DNA of 64,000 nt from Kaistella sp. SH40-3. GTDB taxonomy: Bacteria > Bacteroidota > Bacteroidia > Flavobacteriales > Weeksellaceae. The stretch lies in contig NZ_JAQYUS010000009.1 in assembly GCF_030686865.1 (NCBI RefSeq), positions 62,001 to 126,000 on the forward strand, written 5' to 3'. Under the pieces are notes generated by a model. The model was not told the DNA's origin, made no database searches, and worked only from the letters and a program-made list of their open reading frames with translations. The position numbers were made by a program, and so were the translations under genes. Within the stretch, counting starts at the first letter, position 1. Every line of letters begins with the position of its first letter. Below are positions 9,141 through 18,240 of the stretch, in pieces.

Positions 9141-10219
9141 AACCAGGCTGAAAGACTTGTGGTGAGGAAGAAGTTGGTTTTTTCCGCCAGATTATCTTTC
9201 ATAAAAATTTCATCTTTTGAAGAAAAACCTCTGGCTTCGGTTCGCCACAAAATATTTTTATGAATTTCATGGTCCACATTCAAAGAATATCCGAAAGTCT
9301 GAAATCCATTTGGTGTTGAGGTTCCAATGATCACGCCTTTTTCATCGTTGAAATACTCTACTCTTCCGCCGATTTTTGTTTGGTCATTAATGGCATACCT
9401 CAACAATAAATTGGGTGAATACCATAAATTATACTTCTCACTTCCTTTCGCATTTTGTTCAGCTCCAGCGTCAAAACCAGCAATTCCGGACCACTTTTCT
9501 CCAAGATTAAAACTAGCGTATAAATCATGGAAATAACGCATTTTCTTTTCGTCTGTAGGTTTATCATTTCCGATAAAAGAACTGCTGTTTAAACTGAAAT
9601 CATCCGAGAATTTATACGTGATCTGATGTCCAAAAGCCAAAGTTTGATTACCTTCTGGTCGGGCAATTCTTTGCCATCCGTTTAAAACCAAGCCGCTAAG
9701 GAAAAGCTTTCCATTATCTGAAGTGTAAGAAATTTTTGCACCCGTTTCGAAATAAGGAGAGTTTTCTGCTGCGATACTTCTCGTCAAAGTCAAATTATCT
9801 TTACCGATGGCACTTTCCCAGCCTATGTGAGACGGCATAATTCCAGCGTCGATCCAGATATTTTTTGTTTTCGAAATCTTGAAACCAATGTTGACTTCAT
9901 TGATAATTTTCAATAGATCCTGTTCTGCAGACATGTTATCCTGTGGATAAGTTCCCGCCATCAAAGCCAGGTTGGCGCGTATATTTTCGGTCGTATAATT
10001 CGCTTTCACTAAACCTAAATTCAAATTGAATTCATTGTGACGATTATACGTGTACAAAAAAGGTTGCCGAATATGATTGTTGGGCTGATTGAAATCGTAG
10101 GTGTAAAAGATTTCTGCATAACCTGAGAAAGTTACTTTCGAAGTTTCGGTTTCAGTTACTTCCTGAGCAGCGATCATTCCGAAAGTTACGATTGATACTG
10201 ATAAAATTATTTTTTTCAT
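9137..10219 (-). CDS. Outer-membrane porin-like beta-barrel in the kdp operon
   Basis: 360 residues with a signal peptide (about 1-18, ending IAA-QEV). The mature part alternates polar and aromatic residues typical of outer-membrane strands (FSGYAEIFYTYDFNQP and others) and ends in a terminal aromatic, SLSAWF. It lies between kdpC and kdpD in the same direction, so it is probably a channel letting K+ or small solutes cross the outer membrane toward KdpFABC. The family (putative porin/OprO-like in Bacteroidota) is inferred from architecture. Confidence 0.78.
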   Translation of the reverse strand: MKKIILSVSIVTFGMIAAQEVTETETSKVTFSGYAEIFYTYDFNQPNNHIRQPFLYTYNRHNEFNLNLGLVKANYTTENIRANLALMAGTYPQDNMSAEQDLLKIINEVNIGFKISKTKNIWIDAGIMPSHIGWESAIGKDNLTLTRSIAAENSPYFETGAKISYTSDNGKLFLSGLVLNGWQRIARPEGNQTLAFGHQITYKFSDDFSLNSSSFIGNDKPTDEKKMRYFHDLYASFNLGEKWSGIAGFDAGAEQNAKGSEKYNLWYSPNLLLRYAINDQTKIGGRVEYFNDEKGVIIGTSTPNGFQTFGYSLNVDHEIHKNILWRTEARGFSSKDEIFMKDNLAEKTNFFLTTSLSAWF

Positions 10220-10392
10220 TGTTGATTTTCTAGATATTAGAATTTAGATATTAGACCTTAGATTTTAACAGGAAATATTAAAGCAGATTCAATTTTTGAA
10301 ATCTAATGATTAAATTATTCTGTTAATTATGCAACTCATTGTTCGTCTTTTATCTATTATCTATTTTTTTTCTCTACGTATTAAAATTGTTT

Positions 10393-10950
10393 TTATTTAA
10401 GATTTTCTAAAGAAGCATTGAGTTTCAAAACATTCACTTTTTGCGGTGCAAAGAAAACAATGTTCTCCTCTGCAGCGTTTTGTGCAATCAAGTTCTTCAC
10501 TTTTGCGGTAGAAATATTTCGCGCTTTTGCGACCCGATCGATTTGAAACTCGGCTGCCGGAACAGAAATATTGGGATCCAACCCACTTCCACTTGCAGTA
10601 ATTAAATCCACGGGAATTTTAACTTCCGTCATGGTCGGATTCTGGATTAATAAAGTGTCTATTCTCTTCTGAACCTCCGTTAAATATTCCGGATTGTTCG
10701 GACCTTTGTTGCTTCCGCCACTTCCTGCAGCATTATAATCGACCGCCGACGGTCGCCCGTGAAAATATTGTGGAAGCGTAAATTGCTGACCAACATTGGC
10801 GTATTGTCTCTTACCATTCACTTTTATTTGTTCTCCCAAACCATGATCCGGTGTGAGCTTTCCGATTCCGAAAACAGCAAATGTGTAAACTCCGATGACG
10901 GCGACCATTCCTAAAGTTAATACTAAAGCAGGTCTGATATATTTTTTCAT
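10393..10950 (-). CDS. kdpC: Potassium-transporting ATPase subunit C
   Basis: 185 residues. One N-terminal membrane helix (about 7-28) precedes a periplasmic domain with the conserved YFHGRPSA, AAGSGGSNKGP and SGSGLDPNIS motifs. KdpC stabilises the KdpFABC complex and may help K+ loading. Length is normal. The gene is 25 bases downstream of kdpB. The 173-base gap to the porin gene shows no clear terminator. Confidence 0.96.
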   Translation of the reverse strand: MKKYIRPALVLTLGMVAVIGVYTFAVFGIGKLTPDHGLGEQIKVNGKRQYANVGQQFTLPQYFHGRPSAVDYNAAGSGGSNKGPNNPEYLTEVQKRIDTLLIQNPTMTEVKIPVDLITASGSGLDPNISVPAAEFQIDRVAKARNISTAKVKNLIAQNAAEENIVFFAPQKVNVLKLNASLENLK

Positions 10951-10975
10951 TTTTTTAAAATTAAAATTGTACTGA

Positions 10976-13018
10976 TTACATAAAGAGCGTTACGACCATA
11001 TCGATCAATTTGATCCCGATAAAAGGAACTAAGATTCCTCCCAAACCATAGATCAAAAGGTTTCTGCGCAATAAAGCACTCGCACCGATCGGTTTGTATT
11101 CAACACCTTTTAAAGCAAGTGGAATCAAGAAAGGAATAATGACTGCATTAAAGATAACCGCAGACAAAATTGCCGATTCCGGACTGTGCAAATTCATGAT
11201 ATTTAAAGCTTGCAGTGCAGGAATAAAGGTGATAAAGAGTGCGGGAATAATGGCGAAATATTTCGCAACATCATTCGCAATTGAAAAAGTAGTTAAGGTT
11301 CCGCGCGTCATTAAAAGCTGTTTACCGATTTCTACAATCTCGATGAGTTTGGTAGGATCATTATCCAGATCGACCATGTTTCCGGCTTCTTTTGCCGCCT
11401 GCGTTCCACTATTCATCGCCACACCCACATCTGCCTGTGCTAGAGCCGGCGCATCATTCGTTCCGTCACCCATCATGGCGACCAATTTTCCGCTTTCCTG
11501 TTCGCGTTTGATGTAGTTCATTTTATCTTCCGGTTTGGCTTCAGCGATGAAATCATCAACTCCGGCTTTTTCGGCGATAAATTTCGCGGTTAAAGGATTA
11601 TCTCCTGTAACCATTACGGTTTTCACGCCCATTTTTCGCAAGCGCTGAAAACGTTCTGCCATGCCAGTTTTGATGATATCCTGCAATTCAATAACGCCGA
11701 GCACGATGTCATTTCTCAAAACAACCAACGGAGTTCCGCCATTACCAGAGATCATTCTCACGGATTCTGCAGTTTCCTCTGGGAAAGCATTTCCGGCTTT
11801 TTCTGTCATTTGTTTGATGGAATCGAAAGCGCCTTTTCTAATTCTGGTTCCATTAAAGTCAATTCCAGAACTTCTCGTTTCGGCTGTGAATTCAATAAAA
11901 GATGCATTTTCAACGATCAGATTTTCCGGCGCCAATGCTGCCAGTTCCAGGATCGATTTTCCTTCCGGCGTTTCATCGGCCAAAGAACTCAAGGCCGCCG
12001 CTTTGATGAAATCATCCATCGAGACATTTGGGGCAGGATAAAACTCGGTGGCTTTCCTATTTCCAATGGTGATGGTGCCGGTTTTATCTAAAAGCAAAAC
12101 ATCAATATCACCCGCAGTTTCTACGGCTTTACCTGATTTGGTAATGACGTTGGCGCGCAATGCGCGATCCATTCCCGCAATTCCGATGGCTGAAAGCAAT
12201 CCACCAATGGTTGTTGGAATCAAACACACAAAAAGGGAAATAAATGCCGCAATCGTGATGGGTGTATTGCTGTAATCCGCAAACGGTTTCAAGGTTACCG
12301 TGACGATGATGAAGACCAAAGTAAATCCAGCCAATAAGATCGTTAACGCGATTTCGTTCGGTGTTTTTTGGCGGCTTGCACCTTCTACTAAAGCAATCAT
12401 TTTGTCGAGGAAACTTTCGCCCGGTTTGGTATTAACTTTTACTTTAATCCGGTCGGAAAGAACTTTTGTTCCACCTGTAACCGAGGATTTATCGCCACCT
12501 GCTTCACGGATTACCGGCGCACTTTCACCCGTGATCGCACTTTCATCAATGGTCGCTAAACCTTCGATAATTTCGCCATCCATTGGGATTTGATCACCAG
12601 CAACGCAAAGGAAAATATCTCCCAACTGCATTTGCGCAGACATTTTCTGTACGGTTTCTACTTCGAAACCGCGTTTGTTTTCCAGAATTAATTTTGCCGG
12701 AGTTTCTTCTCTCGTTTTTCTTAAAGTATCGGCTTGTGCTTTTCCACGCGCTTCGGCTATGGCTTCGGCGAAATTGGCAAATAAGACCGTGAGAAAAAGC
12801 GTAATAAATATGGTAAAATTGTAAGCGAAACTTCCTTGACTTTTTTCTCCCATTAGGGTCCAAAGTGAAACCACGAACATCACGACGGTTCCCACTTCCA
12901 CCAAAAACATAATGGGATTTTTGATCATCACGCGCGGATCCAACTTGATAAAAGATTGCTTCAGCGCTTCATTAACTAAATCCTTTTGAAAAAGATTTTG
13001 TGTATTTTTTGTATTCAT
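10976..13018 (-). CDS. kdpB: Potassium-transporting ATPase ATP-binding subunit B (P-type ATPase)
   Basis: 680 residues, full length. The phosphorylation motif DKTGT begins at D311; other P-type signatures are TGESAPV in the actuator domain, [10 protein letters not shown] and [10 protein letters not shown] near the C-terminal membrane helices. KdpB hydrolyses ATP and drives high-affinity K+ import through KdpA. It lies 17 bases after kdpA in an intact operon. All catalytic motifs are present. Confidence 0.97.
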   Translation of the reverse strand: MNTKNTQNLFQKDLVNEALKQSFIKLDPRVMIKNPIMFLVEVGTVVMFVVSLWTLMGEKSQGSFAYNFTIFITLFLTVLFANFAEAIAEARGKAQADTLRKTREETPAKLILENKRGFEVETVQKMSAQMQLGDIFLCVAGDQIPMDGEIIEGLATIDESAITGESAPVIREAGGDKSSVTGGTKVLSDRIKVKVNTKPGESFLDKMIALVEGASRQKTPNEIALTILLAGFTLVFIIVTVTLKPFADYSNTPITIAAFISLFVCLIPTTIGGLLSAIGIAGMDRALRANVITKSGKAVETAGDIDVLLLDKTGTITIGNRKATEFYPAPNVSMDDFIKAAALSSLADETPEGKSILELAALAPENLIVENASFIEFTAETRSSGIDFNGTRIRKGAFDSIKQMTEKAGNAFPEETAESVRMISGNGGTPLVVLRNDIVLGVIELQDIIKTGMAERFQRLRKMGVKTVMVTGDNPLTAKFIAEKAGVDDFIAEAKPEDKMNYIKREQESGKLVAMMGDGTNDAPALAQADVGVAMNSGTQAAKEAGNMVDLDNDPTKLIEIVEIGKQLLMTRGTLTTFSIANDVAKYFAIIPALFITFIPALQALNIMNLHSPESAILSAVIFNAVIIPFLIPLALKGVEYKPIGASALLRRNLLIYGLGGILVPFIGIKLIDMVVTLFM

Positions 13019-13035
13019 TTTTTAATTGTCAAATA

Positions 13036-14730
13036 TTATTTGGAGATCGAGGTCAGATATTCTGCGATCGGTCCTAATGTTAAAGCAGGGAAGAAAGCCA
13101 AAGCCGCGATCAGTAAAATAACGCCCAAAGTCATCAGTCCAAAAGTTGGGGTATCGGTTTTTAAAGTTCCGGCGCTTTCAGGAATGAATTTTTTCTTAGC
13201 GAGCAAGCCTGCGATTGCCACTGGTCCCACAATCGGTAAGAATCTGGCAAAAAACAAAACAACGCCTGTTGCAATATTCCACCACGGCGTGTTATCGCCT
13301 AAACCTTCGAAACCGGAGCCGTTATTTGCCGAGGCAGAAGTGAATTCATAAAGCATTTCACTAAATCCGTGGAACGAAGGATTATTTAAAGTCGCCGTTC
13401 CAAATTCGGGTTGGTAAGCCGTTAAAGCAGTTCCTGCCAAAATTAAAAGTGGATGCAAAAGCGCGATCATCATGGCGATCTTCATTTCTTTTGCTTCGAT
13501 TTTTTTACCTAAAAACTCAGGTGTTCTTCCAACCATTAAACCAGAAATAAATACGGCCAGAATAATGAAGACGAGGTAATTCAAAATTCCAACACCCACT
13601 CCACCATAAAAACTGTTGATCATCATGGCGAGCAGCATATTCATACCGGAAAGCGGCATATAACTATCGTGCATGGAATTGACAGAACCGGTAGAAATTA
13701 CAGTGGTTGCAATGCTCCAATAAGCAGATGCTGAAGAACCAATTCTGACCTCTTTGCCTTCCATATTTCCGAGTGAAATATTGGCGCCCATTTCCTGTAA
13801 AGCAGGATTTCCAGCATTTTCAAAAGCGACATTCATCGCCATTAAGGATAAAAATCCAATGGACATAACGGCAAAAATGGTCCAACTTAGCTTTCTTCGT
13901 TTAATAAAAAATCCGAAGGCGAAAACCAAAGCGAATGGAATCAACATTTGCGCTACCATTTCGGTGAAATTGGTGACATAGTTGGTGTTTTCTAAAGGAT
14001 GCGCACCATTAGTTCCGAAAAACCCACCACCATTGGTTCCTAAATGTTTGATAGGAACAAAAGCCGCCACAGGACCTGTGGAAACTTCTACAGTATTGCC
14101 CTCCAAATTGGTGATCTGATCTTTTCCGTTAAAGGTCATCGGTGTGCCATTAATCAACAAAATAGTACCGACGATTACAGAAAGTGGAATGAGAATTCTG
14201 GTTACCGATCTCACGAAAAAATCGAAAAAGTTTCCTAAATGCTCTGTTGTTTTTTCTTTGAAAGCCACGAAAACATGCGCTACTGCAGCCATACCGGTTG
14301 CAGCGGTAGTAAACTGAAGAAACATTAGATACAATTGACCGAAATAACTCACCCCAGATTCCCCAGAATAATGCTGAAGATTACAGTTCACTAAAAAGGA
14401 AATCGTGGTATTAAAGGCTAAATCCGCGCTTTGTCCTGGATTATTATCCGGATTGAGCGGTAACCAACTTTGATTCATGAGGATGAACATTCCCATTAAA
14501 AACCAAACAAAATTAATAGCAAGCAGTGCCATCATATTTTGTTTCCAGGTCCAACCCATTAGCGGATTGATGCCGGAAAGCCGGAAGAATAATTTTTCTA
14601 TTGGATCAAAAATAAAATCCAAAAACGTTTTTTCGTGTCCATAAACTTTGGCGATATACTTCCCGAGGGGAATTCCCAAAACCAAGGTGACTACGAACAT
14701 CAGGACGAGTCCCAGTAATTCTATATTCAT
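13036..14730 (-). CDS. kdpA: Potassium-transporting ATPase subunit A (K+ channel-like)
   Basis: 564 residues with about ten membrane helices. Selectivity-filter-type segments are visible as TTAATGMAAVAHVF, GTNGGGFFGTNGAHP, and NNGSGFEG, as in the four pore repeats of KdpA. It binds and passes K+ in the inner membrane, powered by KdpB. It follows kdpF by 11 bases. Normal length, no damage. Confidence 0.97.
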   Translation of the reverse strand: MNIELLGLVLMFVVTLVLGIPLGKYIAKVYGHEKTFLDFIFDPIEKLFFRLSGINPLMGWTWKQNMMALLAINFVWFLMGMFILMNQSWLPLNPDNNPGQSADLAFNTTISFLVNCNLQHYSGESGVSYFGQLYLMFLQFTTAATGMAAVAHVFVAFKEKTTEHLGNFFDFFVRSVTRILIPLSVIVGTILLINGTPMTFNGKDQITNLEGNTVEVSTGPVAAFVPIKHLGTNGGGFFGTNGAHPLENTNYVTNFTEMVAQMLIPFALVFAFGFFIKRRKLSWTIFAVMSIGFLSLMAMNVAFENAGNPALQEMGANISLGNMEGKEVRIGSSASAYWSIATTVISTGSVNSMHDSYMPLSGMNMLLAMMINSFYGGVGVGILNYLVFIILAVFISGLMVGRTPEFLGKKIEAKEMKIAMMIALLHPLLILAGTALTAYQPEFGTATLNNPSFHGFSEMLYEFTSASANNGSGFEGLGDNTPWWNIATGVVLFFARFLPIVGPVAIAGLLAKKKFIPESAGTLKTDTPTFGLMTLGVILLIAALAFFPALTLGPIAEYLTSISK

Positions 14731-14741
14731 TTTTTATTTGT

Positions 14742-14819
14742 TTAAAATTTTTCGGGTTTGATTAAGACATAGCAGATGTACCCAAATGCTGCGAGAGAAA
14801 GGATAAATAAGAGCCACAT
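14742..14819 (-). CDS. kdpF: Potassium-transporting ATPase subunit F
   Basis: A 25-residue single-helix peptide, MWLLFILSLAAFGYICYVLI then KPEKF. The ending KPE.F after one hydrophobic helix and the position directly before kdpA identify KdpF, a small lipid-like stabiliser of the KdpFABC complex. The ATG is at 14817-14819 and the stop at 14742-14744. It is easily overlooked because of its size. Confidence 0.9.
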   Translation of the reverse strand: MWLLFILSLAAFGYICYVLIKPEKF

Positions 14820-14824
14820 AGGTT

Positions 14825-14908
14825 TTAAATTTTATCAAAAAAGTTAATAGATTTGGCCAGTAGGAAGAAAAACAACGTTCCGGTGGCAGTAAGGATTACA
14901 CTCATCAT
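14825..14908 (-). CDS. 27-residue membrane peptide at the head of the kdp operon
   Basis: The frame from ATG 14906-14908 reads MMSVILTATGTLFFFLLAKS then INFFDKI. One hydrophobic helix ends in an amphipathic NFFDKI tail. It precedes kdpF by 5 bases and follows a leader with a terminator upstream, so it is the first gene of the operon. A related, apparently frameshifted version (17990-18052, ending NVFFDKI in the shifted frame) heads the neighbouring duplicated operon, supporting that it is real. Function unknown; an accessory Kdp subunit is plausible. Confidence 0.6.
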   Translation of the reverse strand: MMSVILTATGTLFFFLLAKSINFFDKI

Positions 14909-15028
14909 AGTTTGAAATTTTAGAATTTTTATAGATTGATAACCCTAATGCCAAAAACAATTCCTCAAATATTTAATCAGTTGATTTACATTTTATTACT
15001 GAATTTTTGAAGGGTGCCAAAACAAAAA

Positions 15029-15051
15029 AAGCCTATCATTATGATAGGCTT
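15029..15051 (-). terminator. Intrinsic terminator of the response-regulator gene
   Basis: AAGCCTATCA, loop TTA, TGATAGGCTT; on the minus strand it is followed by a run of T. It ends transcription from the regulator gene before the kdp leader. A near-copy occurs at 18184-18206. Confidence 0.85.
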
Positions 15052-15167
15052 GATTCTCAATTTGAGAAGTTACTTGTGGGAATTCTTAACGCAATGAAGC
15101 ATCTCTTATTTTAGAATGACATTCTTCAATTCACTTTGTTTCGTTCAGGATGAAAGAAGAAATCACT

Positions 15168-16481
15168 TTATTTCAACTGATATTCTTCGAGTTTTCGATA
15201 TAAGGTAGCAATTCCGATATCGAGTAATCGGGCTGCTTCCGCTTTGTTTCCCTTGGTATAATTAAGGACTTTTAGAATATGGTCTTTCTCAACCGACGAC
15301 ATGGCGAAGGAATTTCCACTTTCAGAATGGGGTAAATTCTCCGGAGAAAGTTGATGATTTTCCATTAAAATCAGACTTCTTTCCAGCGTATTTTTGAGTT
15401 CACGGATGTTTCCTTTCCAAGGATTACTCTCTAATTTTTTGTAAAAATCTTCAGCAACATTGACTGTTTTCAGATTCATCCTGCTCGAAAATTTTCCAAT
15501 GTATAAATTGGCGAGTTCGCGAATATCCTCTTTTCTTTCGCGCAAAGGCGGCAGGTGAATTTCAAAAACATTCAATCGAAAATAAAGATCTTCCCGAAAA
15601 TTCCCAAGTCGGCTTTCTTCTTTTAAATCTCTGTTAGTCGCTGCGATGAGGCGGAAATTAGAATGGGATATTTTGGTGTCGCCCATTTTTATAAACTCAC
15701 CATTCTCTAAAACACGCAACATCTTCGATTGTAATTCCAACGGCATTTCGCCGATTTCATCTAAAAACAGTGTACCATTTTGGGCTTCTTCTATCAAACC
15801 TTTTTTATCTGAAACCGCACCCGTAAAAGCGCCTTTTTTATGGCCGAACAATTCACTTTCTAAAACATCTTTACCAAAAGCAGAACAGTTAATCGCCATA
15901 AAACTGCCTTTGTTTCGGTAACTTTCCTGATGAATGGCGTTGGCGAACACTTCTTTTCCGGTACCTGTTTCTCCCGTTAAAAGCACGGCAGTGTCAGTAT
16001 TCGCTACTTTTTGGGCGAGCATTTTTGAATAAAGAAAACTTTGCGATTTTCCAATGATCGTTGAAAAATTGGATTTGAGATTGGATTTTTCTACCTGTTC
16101 GTTTTTGACGTTATCTTTCACTTTTTCCAAGGCTTTGGAAACCAGCGGAATAATTTTTTCATTGTCGTCGCCTTTTACAATATAATCGTAGGCGCCGTTT
16201 CGCATAGCCTGTACTCCATCAGGAATATTTCCGTACGCCGTCATCAAAATAATTTCGATGTGCGGATATTTGGTTTTAATTTCTTTTACTAAATCAACAC
16301 CAAAAGCATCCGGCAAGCGAACGTCACACAAAACCAAGTCGATCTGGTGAGCTGTCAGCATATTCATTCCCGAACGTGCGGAAGAAGCCTGGAAAACTTC
16401 GTACCCTTCATTGGAAATAATCATTCCCAGAAGTTTCAGCAATTTCAGTTCGTCGTCTATGATTAAGATTTTTGCGCTCAA
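15168..16481 (-). CDS. NtrC-family sigma-54-dependent response regulator
   Basis: 437 residues. Receiver domain 1-120 with phosphoacceptor D53 (LCDVRLPD); AAA+ domain about 140-370 with Walker A GETGTGKE, the sigma-54 contact loop GAFTGA and Walker B LFLDEIGEMP; Fis-type HTH at the C-terminus (NKAEAARLLDIGIATLYRKL). The start codon is TTG at 16479-16481: an in-frame stop lies just upstream and no ATG fits the conserved MSAKILIIDDE beginning. It lies upstream of the kdp operon and probably replaces KdpE as partner of the operon's kinase. A collapsed duplicate lies at 18241-18503. Confidence 0.9.
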   Translation of the reverse strand: MSAKILIIDDELKLLKLLGMIISNEGYEVFQASSARSGMNMLTAHQIDLVLCDVRLPDAFGVDLVKEIKTKYPHIEIILMTAYGNIPDGVQAMRNGAYDYIVKGDDNEKIIPLVSKALEKVKDNVKNEQVEKSNLKSNFSTIIGKSQSFLYSKMLAQKVANTDTAVLLTGETGTGKEVFANAIHQESYRNKGSFMAINCSAFGKDVLESELFGHKKGAFTGAVSDKKGLIEEAQNGTLFLDEIGEMPLELQSKMLRVLENGEFIKMGDTKISHSNFRLIAATNRDLKEESRLGNFREDLYFRLNVFEIHLPPLRERKEDIRELANLYIGKFSSRMNLKTVNVAEDFYKKLESNPWKGNIRELKNTLERSLILMENHQLSPENLPHSESGNSFAMSSVEKDHILKVLNYTKGNKAEAARLLDIGIATLYRKLEEYQLK

Positions 16482-16626
16482 AATTTGGGTGATTTAAAAG
16501 TTTGCTGCAAAAGTAAAAAAACATTCACAAGTAATTCCTTTTGCCAACCTTTAATTATTAAATCGTCGCGGGTATTGGTGATTAACAAAGTTCGGTGAGT
16601 CTTAAGATGGCAATACAATGCAGGAT

Positions 16627-16661
16627 GCCAATCATTCACAAGAGGTTTGTGAACGATTGGC
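16627..16661. repeat. 15-bp imperfect inverted repeat upstream of the regulator gene
   Basis: GCCAATCATTCACAA (16627-16641) and TTGTGAACGATTGGC (16647-16661) pair with one mismatch around a 5-base loop, and outer TGCAG/CTGCA arms extend the structure. It lies between the regulator start (16481) and the 128-aa gene (ends 16685). There is no T-run, so it is more likely an activator site, an RNA structure or a REP-like element than a terminator. Confidence 0.5.
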
Positions 16662-16684
16662 AAATGCTGCAATGAAAAGTGCGA

Positions 16685-17071
16685 TTATAATTTTATTTTT
16701 AATCGTTGATCTTTATTAATTTGATTCTGATAAATATTTTGAAAGACTGCAGGACATTTTTCTAATAAGAAATTCCATTCTTGCGGCTTGCAACGTTTTT
16801 TCATAGCGTGAAACGAGCGAATGAAAAGATTTTCAATTAACTCTTTTACGGCATGATTTCCTCTTCTGTACAGCCTACCCATGCCTTGTATTTTTGCTAT
16901 CACTATACACTGTTTCGACTGTTCCAGAAGTTGAAATAAATAATTGATAATACTCTGAATAATCCCAGCAAAGTTTTTTTGGAGAGAAAGAAACCTAATC
17001 TCTTCTTTAATTTCAGGGTAATAATTCGCAAAGTATTTTGCCGCTTTATTTCTGTTGATCAATTTATGCAT
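16685..17071 (-). CDS. Hypothetical protein, paralogue C of a three-gene family
   Basis: 128 residues, helical, basic, no signal peptide. The segment MGRLYRRGNHAVKELIENLFI then WNFLLEKCPAVFQNIYQNQI lines up with the two upstream proteins (pattern: Y..GN..V..AIEN.F, then L...P..LQ..Y..Q). I do not recognise a function; the family may be what databases call DUF7674, but that is from memory. It overlaps the preceding gene by 8 bases and is the last gene of the operon. Codon use is AT-rich, like its neighbours. Confidence 0.7.
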   Translation of the reverse strand: MHKLINRNKAAKYFANYYPEIKEEIRFLSLQKNFAGIIQSIINYLFQLLEQSKQCIVIAKIQGMGRLYRRGNHAVKELIENLFIRSFHAMKKRCKPQEWNFLLEKCPAVFQNIYQNQINKDQRLKIKL

Positions 17072-17426
17072 CTTGTGATTCTTTCTTCATTTCCGATAAA
17101 ATTCTCTTATAAACAATTTGAAGTTCTGATGGAATCAATTCTAATTGCTTTTCCATATCAGTTGTTCCAAATTTTTCAACCATAACAGCTAAAAACTCAT
17201 TTTCAATAGCATTTTTAACAAAAATATTTTGCGTTTTATAAATGGAATTAATGAGGATTAGAATATCGCTAGATTGTTTACAAGTAGGATGTTCTGAACA
17301 AAAATTGGCAAAGAATATCAGTAATTTGTAATCTACCAAATACTCTTGGTTTTCCGCAGCAATCATTCCGAAAGGATAAAGTTCTGGAAATTGCAATCTG
17401 AAAAATTGTTCGATAGATATTTTCAT
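17064..17426 (-). CDS. Hypothetical protein, paralogue B of a three-gene family
   Basis: 120 residues beginning MKISIEQFFRLQFPELYPFG. The core INSIYKTQNIFVKNAIENEFL and the later IPSELQIVYKRIL match the family pattern shared with the proteins at 17603-17950 and 16685-17071. No signal peptide or membrane segment. It is translated just after a 48-residue membrane peptide gene. Function unknown; the shared operon head with kdp suggests expression under the same regulator. Confidence 0.7.
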   Translation of the reverse strand: MKISIEQFFRLQFPELYPFGMIAAENQEYLVDYKLLIFFANFCSEHPTCKQSSDILILINSIYKTQNIFVKNAIENEFLAVMVEKFGTTDMEKQLELIPSELQIVYKRILSEMKKESQDA

Positions 17427-17443
17427 GTTTTTTTAATAAAAAA

Positions 17444-17590
17444 TTAATTGAAAGGTTGAATAAGAAAAGCGACCACAAAAACCGCTATAATCGTGATTAT
17501 ATGAACCGCTAAAGTGTCATTCGTACTTTTATTTTTTGATTTTTTCAAATTGTGTAAATGAACTTTCTGTCCTGGTTTTTTAAATTTCAT
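17444..17590 (-). CDS. 48-residue single-helix membrane peptide
   Basis: From ATG at 17588-17590 the frame encodes a basic N-terminus (MKFKKPGQKVHLHNLKK) and a C-terminal hydrophobic helix (LAVHIITIIAVFVVAFLI) ending QPFN. It sits 12 bases after the gene of paralogue A and 17 before that of paralogue B. The helix resembles that of the 20-residue frame at 17990-18052 and KdpF in size. It is probably a small membrane partner of the paralogous proteins; function unknown. Confidence 0.5.
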   Translation of the reverse strand: MKFKKPGQKVHLHNLKKSKNKSTNDTLAVHIITIIAVFVVAFLIQPFN

Positions 17591-17602
17591 TGTAGTAAAT
17601 CT

Positions 17603-17950
17603 TTAGAGTCCTGAATGATAAACTTGGCTCAAATACGCTTTCTGTAATGATTTTGGAAGAGACGTCAGAAGAAATGTCTTATTATGAACTAAAAATTGGT
17701 CGCAAGAAAAAACAAATACGTTCTCAACTGCCGACTGAAAGGTTAAATTTCCTTTTTCATAAATCTTGCCCATTACTTCGAGACCTTTTTTTACAACATT
17801 TTCGTTTCCCCTAACTGCTGCTATTTTTATGTGTTTTGTTAATAATGAAACCAATTTAAAAGTCTCATTTTTTTCAGCCATTAAGAAAATTTCGTCTTTA
17901 GAAGTCGGAATTTCCTTAGCGATCAATACTGCCATCGAGAGTATTTTCAT
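17603..17950 (-). CDS. Hypothetical protein, paralogue A of a three-gene family
   Basis: 115 residues. MGKIYEKGNLTFQSAVENVF, then LLTSLPKSLQKAYLSQVYHS, gives the clearest version of the family pattern. All three paralogues are small, mostly helical and cytosolic. It is the first sizeable gene of the operon whose leader and upstream terminator resemble those of kdp. No function is known to me. Confidence 0.7.
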   Translation of the reverse strand: MKILSMAVLIAKEIPTSKDEIFLMAEKNETFKLVSLLTKHIKIAAVRGNENVVKKGLEVMGKIYEKGNLTFQSAVENVFVFSCDQFLVHNKTFLLTSLPKSLQKAYLSQVYHSGL

Positions 17951-17989
17951 AGTATTTATTTTTTAATTAAATTTTATCGAAAAAAACAT

Positions 17990-18052
17990 TCATTTTAAAA
18001 TAAAAACAGACCACACTAACCCTACGATGAGCAAATGAATCGTTAACATCAT
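17990..18052 (-). CDS. 20-residue membrane peptide, possibly frameshifted relative of the kdp leader peptide
   Basis: ATG ATG at 18047-18052 opens a frame reading MMLTIHLLIVGLVWSVFIL then K and a stop. In the next frame the DNA continues as NVFFDKI, matching the INFFDKI end of the 27-residue peptide in front of kdpF. So this is either a shortened functional peptide or a frameshifted copy. Its position (first frame after the duplicated leader) matches that of the kdp peptide. Confidence 0.4.
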   Translation of the reverse strand: MMLTIHLLIVGLVWSVFILK

Positions 18053-18183
18053 TGTCTTTTTTCATTTTGAATTCTATTATTTTCTATCAATAATGCCAAT
18101 TGATGTACCTAGATGAAAACGATTCCTTTATCATACTGAATACCAAACTGTTATTTATTTTTAAGGAATTTAGACAATAAAAA

Positions 18184-18206
18184 AAGCCTATCAAAATGAC
18201 AGGCTT
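18184..18206 (-). terminator. Duplicated copy of the regulator terminator
   Basis: AAGCCTATCA, loop AAA, TGACAGGCTT, with a T-run on the minus strand. One mismatch in the stem. It and the adjacent GATTCTCAA match the terminator at 15029-15051, showing that this stretch is a duplicate of the end of the response-regulator gene. Confidence 0.7.
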
Positions 18207-18240
18207 GATTCTCAAATTGAGAAGATTTGAACAAATGCTA

